Shown here in pieces: positions 1 to 4,933 of a stretch of DNA of 6,095 bases. Below the pieces are notes generated by a model. It did no database searches. It saw only the letters and a program-made list of their open reading frames with translations, and was not told the origin of the DNA. Both the position numbers and the translations under genes were made by a program. Location of the stretch: positions 1 through 6,095 of the forward strand of contig JBDIAR010000189.1 of NCBI GenBank assembly GCA_039812545.1. Direction: 5' to 3'. The stretch comes from JBDIAR01 sp039812545 (GTDB lineage: Bacteria; Actinomycetota; Actinomycetes; Actinomycetales; Dermatophilaceae). How positions within the stretch are numbered: the stretch's first letter is position 1; every line of letters begins with the position of its first letter.

Positions 1-137
1 CCGGGCTGCGCCGGACGCAGGAGCCACGCGGGTGTGTCGTATGCCATGCCGTCAGTGTTGGCCACCCCGCGGCAGCGGACAACGAGATAAACCCACCACC
101 TGCGGGCCCGCTGCGAACGCGGCGGCCGGAGAGGACG
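1..137. other. Left-edge stretch without a recognisable gene
   Basis: I see no recognisable protein, RNA gene or convincing promoter here. One plus-strand frame is open from base 1 to a TAA at 88-90 and could be the last 29 codons of a gene to the left, but the translation has no recognisable feature. The stretch contains one GTATGCC word (39-45). Frames two and three stay open because stops are rare at this GC content. Confidence 0.5.
128..134 (+). promoter_or_regulatory. Shine-Dalgarno-like GGAGAGG that favours an earlier start
   Basis: GGAGAGG lies 3 bases before ATG 138 and 6 bases before ATG 141. It is a better ribosome-binding match than the GGGGTCGG preceding ATG 198. If used, the CoA-binding protein would gain a 19- or 20-residue N-terminal extension encoded by the tandem repeat. 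I prefer 198 on protein-family grounds, so this site is recorded as unresolved. Confidence 0.4.
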
Positions 138-144
138 ATGATGG

Positions 145-184
145 AGTGCACGGCACATCGAGAAAGTGCACGGCACATCGAGAA
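145..184. repeat. Perfect 20-bp tandem direct repeat, two copies
   Basis: Positions 145-164 and 165-184 are identical 20-base units placed head to tail with no spacer. Each begins AGTGCACGGCAC and ends ATCGAGAA. Inside each unit GTGC-ACG-GCAC is a small inverted repeat (4-bp arms, 3-base centre). The pair lies between a good Shine-Dalgarno-like GGAGAGG (128-134) and the preferred start codon of the CoA-binding protein at 198. It therefore sits either in the 5' leader or, if translation starts at 138 or 141, inside the N-terminal coding part. A 20-bp unit is not a multiple of three, so the two copies would encode different peptides, which argues against a coding role. It may be a protein-binding site pair or a recent slippage duplication; the sequence does not decide. 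Confidence 0.9.
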
Positions 185-197
185 TCGGGGTCGGATC

Positions 198-674
198 ATG
201 ACGAAAATGGCGGTAGCGGCAGAACACTTCCTCGCCTCGCGGCGGATCGCGGTGACCGGGGTATCACACGCACCGGCGGGCCACGGGAGCAACGCGGTGT
301 ACGGCCGGCTCAAGGAACGGGGGTACGAGGTCTTCGCCGTCAACCCGAACGCCGCCGAGATCGACGGCGACGCCACCTATCCGAACCTGGCCGCCATCGA
401 CCCACCGGTGGACGCCGTCGTCATCGGAACCCGGCCGGATCGGGCCATGGACACGATGCGCGAGGCCGTCGAACTGGGGATCACCCAGGTGTGGATGCAC
501 CGAGGGTTCGGGGCGGGCAGCGTCAGCGCGCCCGCCGCGGCATACGGGCGCGAACACGGTGTCACCGTCCTCGACGGCGGCTGCCCGCTGATGTACGGCC
601 CCACGGCCGACGGTGGCCACCGGTTCATGTGCGCGCTGCTGCGGCTCGGCGGCAAGATCCCGCGAACGGTGTGA
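198..674 (+). CDS. CoA-binding domain protein (Rossmann fold, CoA_binding_2 / YccU-like)
   Basis: A 158-residue cytosolic protein of the small single-domain CoA-binding family, related to the CoA-binding domain of succinyl-CoA synthetase. Its physiological role is not established. The first Rossmann strand and glycine loop are IAVTGVS (residues 17-23). N32 and the stretch GYEVFAVNP (42-50) fit the usual NxV...GYxVxxVNP pattern, DAVVIGTRPD (72-81) is the second half of the fold, and the C-terminus carries GGCPLMYGPTADGGH, typical of this family. ATG 198 was chosen because it leaves about 16 residues before the first strand, as in relatives. ATG 138 and 141 are in frame, have a better ribosome-binding site, and would translate the tandem repeat. 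The frame is open back to the window edge, so the start is not fixed by a stop codon. The TGA at 672-674 is followed after one base by the end of uvrB on the other strand. No paired gene suggests a substrate. Confidence 0.85.
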   Translation: MTKMAVAAEHFLASRRIAVTGVSHAPAGHGSNAVYGRLKERGYEVFAVNPNAAEIDGDATYPNLAAIDPPVDAVVIGTRPDRAMDTMREAVELGITQVWMHRGFGAGSVSAPAAAYGREHGVTVLDGGCPLMYGPTADGGHRFMCALLRLGGKIPRTV

Positions 675-675
675 C

Positions 676-2787
676 TCACCGGGTGGCGGACGCCATCTGA
701 CGGAGCTCCTTCTTCAGATCGGCGATCTCGTCCCGAAGCCGCGCGGCCAGCTCGAAATGCAGTTCCCCAGCCGCCTCGTGCATCTGGGTGGTCAACTGCT
801 GAATGAGTTGCGCCAGATCGGCCATCGCCATCCCTTCGGGCCGCCCGGCTGCCCCGGTGCCCACCCCCACGTCCGCGGCCATCGCTCCGCGGGCTCCGCG
901 CGACTGGCCTCGGGACTGCGACCGCCCACCACCCATGAGGGCCTCGGTGTCGGCGTCCTCACGCGCCAGCAGGTCGGTGATGTCGGCGATCTTCTTGCGC
1001 AGCGGCTGCGGGTCCACGCCGTGCTCGCGGTTGTAGGCCATCTGCTTGGCCCGCCGCCGATTCGTCTCGTCGATCGCCGACTGCATCGAGTCGGTGACAT
1101 TGTCGGCATACATATGCACCTGCCCCGAGACATTGCGCGCCGCCCGGCCGATGGTCTGGATGAGCGACCGGGTCGAGCGGAGGAACCCCTCCTTGTCGGC
1201 GTCCAGGATGCTGACCAGTGACACCTCGGGCAGGTCCAGTCCCTCGCGGAGCAGGTTGATGCCCACGAGCACGTCGTATACCCCCAGCCGTAGCTCCCGC
1301 AGCAGTTCCACCCGACGCAGCGTGTCGATGTCGCTGTGCAGGTACCGGACCCGGATCCCCTTGTCCAGCAGGTAATCCGTCAGGTCCTCGGCCATCTTCT
1401 TGGTCAGCGTCGTGACCAGCACCCGCTCGTCTTTGTCGGTGCGCGCGCGGATCTCCGCCATCAGGTCGTCGATCTGGCCCTTGGTCGGTTTGAGGACGAT
1501 CTCGGGGTCGATGAGCCCGGTCGGCCGGATGATCTGTTCGACCGGCGGCCCGGACTTGGCCAGCTCGTACGGTCCCGGCGTCGCCGACAGGTACACCGTC
1601 TGGCCGATCCGCTCCAGGAACTCCTCCCACATCAGCGGCCGGTTGTCGCAGGCGCTCGGCAGCCGGAACCCGTGCTCGACGAGCATCCGCTTGCGGGACA
1701 TGTCCCCCTCGTACATCGCCCCGACCTGCGGGACGGTGACGTGCGACTCGTCGATGACCAGCAGGAAGTCCTCGGGGAAGTAGTCCAGCAGGCAGTTCGG
1801 CGCCGAACCGGGCTCGCGGCCGTCGATGTGGCGGCTGTAGTTCTCGATCCCCGCGCAGCTGCCGACGGCCTCCATCATCTCCAGGTCGTAGTTGGTCCGC
1901 AGTTGCAGCCGCTGCGCCTCCAATTGCTTGCCCTGCTTGAGCAGTTCAGCGAGCCGCTCCTCCAGCTCGCCGCGAATCCCGGCGACCGCCCGCCGCATCC
2001 GCTGGTCGCCGGCGACATAGTGGGACGCGGGGAAGACATACATCTCCTGTTCCTCCCGCACCACCTCCCCGGTCAGCGGGTGCAGGGTGTAGAGCCGCTC
2101 GATCTCGTCGCCGAAGAACTCGATCCGGATCGCCAACTCCTCGTACATCGGGATGATCTCGACCGTGTCCCCCCGCACCCGGAACGTCCCGCGGGTGAAC
2201 GCCAGGTCGTTGCGGGTGTACTGCATCTCGACGAAATGCCGCAACAGCCGATCCCGGCCCACGTCGGCGCCGACCTTGAGCCGGGCCATCCGGTCGACGT
2301 ACTCCTGCGGGGTGCCCAGGCCGTAGATGCAGCTAACGCTGGCCACGACGACGACATCCCGGCGGGTGAGCAGCGAGTTGGTGGCGCTGTGCCGCAACCG
2401 CTCGACCTCGTCGTTGATCGAGGAGTCCTTCTCGATGTACGTATCCGTCTGCGGGATGTATGCCTCAGGCTGGTAGTAGTCGTAGTAGCTCACGAAATAC
2501 TCGACCGCGTTGTTGGGCAACAGTTCCCGGAACTCGTTGGCCAGCTGGGCGGCCAGCGTCTTGTTGGGGGCCAGGATCAGGGTGGGCCGCTGGACCTTCT
2601 CGACCAGCCAGGCCGTCGTCGCGGACTTGCCGGTGCCGGTGGCCCCGAGCAGCACCAGATCCTGCTCCCCCGCGTTGATCCGCCGGGCGAGCTCCTCGAT
2701 CGCCTGCGGCTGGTCACCGCTCGGCGAGAACTCGCTGACCACCTCGAAAGGAGCCACCGTACGTTTCAGGTCGGTCGTCGGACGCAT
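676..2787 (-). CDS. uvrB: UvrABC excinuclease subunit B (helicase-like damage-verification protein)
   Basis: A 703-residue UvrB of normal actinobacterial length. In nucleotide excision repair it receives damaged DNA from UvrA, verifies the lesion by inserting its beta-hairpin between the strands, and recruits UvrC. Visible in order: Walker A GATGTGKS (48-55); the beta-hairpin region rich in tyrosines, YFVSYYDYYQPEAY (97-110); Walker B DESH (346-349); helicase motifs including VYLSATPG, TTLTKKMAEDLTDYL, VLVGINLLREGLDLPEVSL and QTIGRAARN; a variable Gly/Arg/Ser-rich linker (roughly 615-650); and the C-terminal UVR motif that contacts UvrC (about 658-697, LHFELAARLRDEIADLKKEL). All catalytic motifs look intact. 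The start fits Streptomyces relatives, which also begin with Met-Arg-Pro and continue into RTVAPFEVVS. There is no Shine-Dalgarno sequence, but a TACCCT box lies 6 bases upstream, suggesting a leaderless message. I found no LexA-type box in the 85-base upstream gap. The 3' end is one base from the converging CoA-binding gene. Confidence 0.98.
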   Translation of the reverse strand: MRPTTDLKRTVAPFEVVSEFSPSGDQPQAIEELARRINAGEQDLVLLGATGTGKSATTAWLVEKVQRPTLILAPNKTLAAQLANEFRELLPNNAVEYFVSYYDYYQPEAYIPQTDTYIEKDSSINDEVERLRHSATNSLLTRRDVVVVASVSCIYGLGTPQEYVDRMARLKVGADVGRDRLLRHFVEMQYTRNDLAFTRGTFRVRGDTVEIIPMYEELAIRIEFFGDEIERLYTLHPLTGEVVREEQEMYVFPASHYVAGDQRMRRAVAGIRGELEERLAELLKQGKQLEAQRLQLRTNYDLEMMEAVGSCAGIENYSRHIDGREPGSAPNCLLDYFPEDFLLVIDESHVTVPQVGAMYEGDMSRKRMLVEHGFRLPSACDNRPLMWEEFLERIGQTVYLSATPGPYELAKSGPPVEQIIRPTGLIDPEIVLKPTKGQIDDLMAEIRARTDKDERVLVTTLTKKMAEDLTDYLLDKGIRVRYLHSDIDTLRRVELLRELRLGVYDVLVGINLLREGLDLPEVSLVSILDADKEGFLRSTRSLIQTIGRAARNVSGQVHMYADNVTDSMQSAIDETNRRRAKQMAYNREHGVDPQPLRKKIADITDLLAREDADTEALMGGGRSQSRGQSRGARGAMAADVGVGTGAAGRPEGMAMADLAQLIQQLTTQMHEAAGELHFELAARLRDEIADLKKELRQMASATR

Positions 2788-2793
2788 GACAGG

Positions 2794-2799
2794 AGGGTA
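2794..2799 (-). promoter_or_regulatory. Putative -10 box of a leaderless uvrB promoter
   Basis: On the minus strand TACCCT matches the actinobacterial TANNNT -10 pattern and is followed by 6 bases and then the uvrB ATG. Transcription would start at or next to the A of ATG. The absence of any Shine-Dalgarno sequence agrees with a leaderless transcript. The hexamer 17 bases further upstream (GAGGCA on the minus strand) is only a poor match to TTGACA. The box overlaps one copy of the GTATGCC word (2797-2803). Confidence 0.45.
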
Positions 2800-2830
2800 T
2801 GCCAGGGCACCGACAGTGCCTCGCCCGGCC

Positions 2831-2880
2831 CCTCAGCGCCCGTCAGCGCCCGTCGGGGCCAGTCGGAGCCGGTCAGCTCC
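2831..2880. repeat. Imperfect 10-bp periodic repeat, five units
   Basis: Five consecutive decamers at 2831, 2841, 2851, 2861 and 2871 follow the pattern NNTCRGNNCC on the plus strand: CCTCAGCGCC, CGTCAGCGCC, CGTCGGGGCC, AGTCGGAGCC, GGTCAGCTCC. The first two are nearly identical and later units drift. The last unit contains the stop codon of the methyltransferase gene (2873-2875), and the rest fills the gap upstream of uvrB. The 10-base period is close to one helical turn, so sites would face the same side of DNA. It could equally be the remains of replication slippage in GC-rich sequence. Confidence 0.6.
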
Positions 2881-3643
2881 CCTTGAGGTCGGCGCGGAAC
2901 GCCAGGGTCACGTATGCCAGGTCGATCGTCCCGTCGGGCTGCGCCGGCAGGTCCCGCAGGACCTCGGCAATCCGGACCCGGGCCAGGGCTCGGTCCTCCT
3001 CGGTCGCCGACAGCCAGTAGCTGCGGGTCTCGGGCAGCGTGGTGAGGTCCTCGCGAGTCAGCGGCATCGACCAGCGGAACGACTTCTGCTCGACCGGACC
3101 GAAGGCGCTCGACAGCTCCGGCGCCGGGTACGCGGGCGTCGGCTCGACCGAGTCGGGCGCAATGCTGCGCATCGCTCTCGCGAACCGGTCCAGCCACGGG
3201 ACGGAGACGTCCAGCACATTCCACAGCATTCCCACCCGCCCGCCGGGGCGCAGCACGCGCACCAGTTCTGCGCATCCGGCCACCGGGTCCACCCAATGCC
3301 AGGCCTGCGCGAACGTGGCCAGGTCGCCGGACTGCTCCGGGACGCCGGTGGCCTCGCCGGTCCCGACGACGGTGGTCACCGACGGCTGCGCCGGAATCTG
3401 CCCGAGCATGTCCGCGGACGGGTCGACGGCGACGACCGTCAGGCCTCGCTCGGCCAGCAGCCTCGTCAGTTTGCCGGTCCCGGCACCGATGTCAACGACG
3501 TCTCGCGCCCCCGCCGGGACGAGCCAGTCGACCGCCGCGACGGGGTAGCCCGGCCGCACCCTGGCATACCGCTCTCCCCCGGCCCGGAAACTCCCGCCAA
3601 GTGTCGCTCGCAGGGTTCGGGTCGCGTCGTCGTGTTCCGTCAT
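2873..3643 (-). CDS. Class I SAM-dependent methyltransferase (Methyltransf_11 type), substrate unknown
   Basis: A 256-residue cytosolic protein with a complete seven-strand methyltransferase fold. The SAM-binding motif I is VVDIGAGTGKLT (49-60). The acidic ribose-binding residue at the end of strand 2 is D74 in VVAVDPS. FAQAWHWVDP (about 112-121) resembles the post-motif segment of this family, and ELVRVLRPGGRVGMLWN (about 127-143) is motif III. The N-terminal RYARVRPGYP (25-34) is common in actinobacterial members, which are often labelled ubiquinone/menaquinone-type methyltransferases without evidence. No substrate domain or partner gene is visible, so I give no specific reaction. ATG 3641-3643 is preceded on its strand by GAGAG at 9 bases, a weak ribosome-binding site. 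It is divergent from the VOC gene (51-base gap) and 85 bases upstream of uvrB. No strong terminator separates it from uvrB, so read-through is possible even though uvrB appears to have its own promoter. Confidence 0.9.
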   Translation of the reverse strand: MTEHDDATRTLRATLGGSFRAGGERYARVRPGYPVAAVDWLVPAGARDVVDIGAGTGKLTRLLAERGLTVVAVDPSADMLGQIPAQPSVTTVVGTGEATGVPEQSGDLATFAQAWHWVDPVAGCAELVRVLRPGGRVGMLWNVLDVSVPWLDRFARAMRSIAPDSVEPTPAYPAPELSSAFGPVEQKSFRWSMPLTREDLTTLPETRSYWLSATEEDRALARVRIAEVLRDLPAQPDGTIDLAYVTLAFRADLKGS

Positions 3644-3680
3644 GCCGGCATACTCTCAGCTGCCGGCGTCCCCCGCCGGT

Positions 3681-3686
3681 TAGGCT
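3681..3686 (+). promoter_or_regulatory. Putative -10 box of a leaderless VOC-gene promoter
   Basis: TAGGCT fits TANNNT and ends 8 bases before the ATG at 3695, so the transcript would begin within a base or two of the start codon. No purine-rich Shine-Dalgarno sequence lies ahead of that ATG. The expected -35 position (about 3658-3663) does not resemble TTGACA. The arrangement mirrors that before uvrB. Confidence 0.4.
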
Positions 3687-3694
3687 CTGCCGGT

Positions 3695-4453
3695 ATGCAT
3701 ATCGGTTGGGTCACCGTGTTCTTCGACACCCCCGCGGCCGAGGAATCCACGAGCGCGCAGTTCTGGTGCGCGGTCACACGCACCATCCGCTCCGAACGCC
3801 GTGGCACGACGGGCCAGTTCGCCACCCTGCTCCCCGCGCAGGGCGACCCCTATCTGCGAATCCAACGCGTCGACAACGGTCCCCGCGGTCACCACCTGGA
3901 CCTGCACACCGACGAACCGGCCGCCCTGGTGCGACGCGCCCTTGATCTCGGCGCCGACCTTCACCACGACGAGGAGGGTCTGGCGGTCCTCACCTCCCCC
4001 GGCGGGTTTGCCCACTGCATCGTCGGCGAGCACCCGTCGCATCGGCCGCCCCCGGTCGCCGACAGCCGGACGGCTACCTCACGGGTCGATCAGCTCTGTC
4101 TCGACATTCCACCGGGCCGGTATGCCGCCGAGTGCGACTACTGGGCGAACCTCACCGACTGGTCACTACGGCCCGGCGCCCTGCCTGAGTTCAGCTACCT
4201 TCAGCGTCCGGATGGCATACCGATTCGGCTGCTCCTCCAACGCTGCGAGCAGGGGGCCGATCGGGTCGGCGCCCATCTCGACCTGGCGTGCAGCGACCTT
4301 CCCGCGACGCTCGCGCGGCACGTCGCACTGGGGGCCGGCGTGGTGGCCCAACACGAGTTCTGGACCGTCCTGGCCGACCCGGTCGGTCGCCGCTATTGCC
4401 TGACCGCCCGCGATCCGGAGTCAGGACGGCTGACCCGGACCGTAGGTCGATGA
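3695..4453 (+). CDS. Two-domain VOC (glyoxalase/bleomycin-resistance fold) family protein
   Basis: A 252-residue protein built from two related halves. Half one (about 3-112) has VTVFFDTP, then FWCAVT (23-28), HHLDLH (66-71), and ends with VLTSPGGFAHC. Half two (about 131-247) repeats the order: VDQLCLDIP, YWANLTDW (149-156), AHLDLACSD (193-201), and WTVLADPVGRRYC. These are the paired beta-alpha-beta modules of the vicinal-oxygen-chelate superfamily, which includes glyoxalase I, dioxygenases and drug-binding resistance proteins. A metal-ligand set typical of glyoxalase I is not obvious, so the activity is unknown. The start at 3695 begins directly with the first VOC strand; the open frame runs far upstream (from 2510) only because it overlaps the methyltransferase and uvrB genes antisense. 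The phosphatase-like gene follows after 42 bases on the same strand, so co-transcription is likely. It uses the rare Ile codon ATA at 4217-4219, inside a GGCATAC word. Confidence 0.85.
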   Translation: MHIGWVTVFFDTPAAEESTSAQFWCAVTRTIRSERRGTTGQFATLLPAQGDPYLRIQRVDNGPRGHHLDLHTDEPAALVRRALDLGADLHHDEEGLAVLTSPGGFAHCIVGEHPSHRPPPVADSRTATSRVDQLCLDIPPGRYAAECDYWANLTDWSLRPGALPEFSYLQRPDGIPIRLLLQRCEQGADRVGAHLDLACSDLPATLARHVALGAGVVAQHEFWTVLADPVGRRYCLTARDPESGRLTRTVGR

Positions 4454-4479
4454 CGTTGGCGAACAAGCGGTTTCGCGCC

Positions 4480-4485
4480 GGGGAG
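4480..4485 (+). promoter_or_regulatory. Ribosome-binding site of the phosphatase-like gene
   Basis: GGGGAG ends 10 bases before ATG 4496. The spacing is slightly long, but it is the only purine-rich stretch in the 42-base gap after the VOC stop codon, and I see no convincing separate promoter there. This fits translation of the second gene of a bicistronic message. Confidence 0.5.
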
Positions 4486-4495
4486 TGCTGAGCCG

Positions 4496-4933
4496 ATGCC
4501 GAGCTGGCCGGAGTTCGTCGGCGACGTCGTGGATCTGGGCGATGGTTGTAAGGTCAGGGGTCGATCGATGCGCCGGCCACCCGATGCCGACGAGATCCCG
4601 GACCTCGGGATCTACCTGCGCGGACGCCGCCCACCGGTGTCCCCGTGGGCGGCGATCTGGGTCCCGTGGCCGGACTACGCCTTGCCGCTCAACCCCGTTC
4701 GCTTCCGGCGGGTGCTCGTCGACGCGTTGGACCGCTGCACCGACGAACGCATCGAGTTCGGCTGCGCGGGCGGGCGCGGCCGGACGGGGACGGCCCTGGC
4801 CTGTCTGGCCACGCTGACCGGCATGTCCGGCGACGAGGCGATCTCCTTCATCCGCAACGCCTATCACCCACGCGCGGTCGAAACCCCTTGGCAGCGCTGG
4901 TTCGTCCGGTCTTTCGCCGGTCACCAGCGGTAG
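4496..4933 (+). CDS. Minimal protein-tyrosine-phosphatase-like protein
   Basis: A 145-residue cytosolic protein. It carries the phosphatase loop C-x5-R-T as CAGGRGRTG, with catalytic Cys C90 and phosphate-binding Arg R96, and a WPD loop WPDYALP (58-64) with general acid candidate D60, in the order seen in cysteine-based tyrosine phosphatases. The residue before the cysteine is Gly (G89), where classical enzymes have a His. The C-terminus, YHPRAVETPWQRWFV, matches a small actinobacterial family I recall from Streptomyces, annotated as protein-tyrosine phosphatase family. The WPD-to-Cys distance of 30 residues is short, and the whole domain is about half the size of a classical PTP. The N-terminal part (LGDGCKVRGRSMRRPP...DLGIYL) is also family-like. 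The 3' end overlaps xth on the opposite strand by 13 bases. Enzyme activity is inferred from motifs only; it could be a phosphoprotein- or nucleotide-binding relative. Confidence 0.8.
   Translation: MPSWPEFVGDVVDLGDGCKVRGRSMRRPPDADEIPDLGIYLRGRRPPVSPWAAIWVPWPDYALPLNPVRFRRVLVDALDRCTDERIEFGCAGGRGRTGTALACLATLTGMSGDEAISFIRNAYHPRAVETPWQRWFVRSFAGHQR

Noticed and set aside
1..90. Possible C-terminal end of an upstream plus-strand gene stopping at TAA 88-90
   Set aside because: Only 29 codons, no recognisable sequence, and open frames of this length are expected at this GC content. Not supported enough to call.
56..90. TTGGCC with GATAAA as a promoter for the CoA-binding gene
   Set aside because: The spacing (about 21 bases) and both hexamers are poor; no TANNNT match at a sensible position.
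2806..2820. Stem-loop GGCAC-CGACA-GTGCC as a terminator after the methyltransferase
   Set aside because: The stem is only five base pairs and no T-rich tract follows on the minus strand, so it is not a convincing intrinsic terminator. It may simply lie in the uvrB promoter.
2788..2872. LexA/SOS box upstream of uvrB
   Set aside because: I looked for the actinobacterial GAAC-N4-GTTC-type palindrome in the gap and found none, so SOS control is not supported here.
1336..2886. 516-codon plus-strand open frame antisense to uvrB
   Set aside because: It lies opposite a complete, strongly conserved uvrB. Its translation is low-complexity Leu/Val/Arg/Asp/Gln-rich, as expected from a shadow of a GC-rich gene, with no recognisable domain.
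2510..3694. Long upstream extension of the VOC reading frame
   Set aside because: This part is antisense to uvrB and the methyltransferase and has no family similarity; the VOC fold starts at the ATG at 3695.
3695..4933. VOC plus phosphatase-like pair as a defence or resistance module
   Set aside because: Both proteins belong to ordinary small actinobacterial families, no toxin, nuclease or sensor partner is adjacent, and base composition matches the surroundings, so a system-level claim is not justified.
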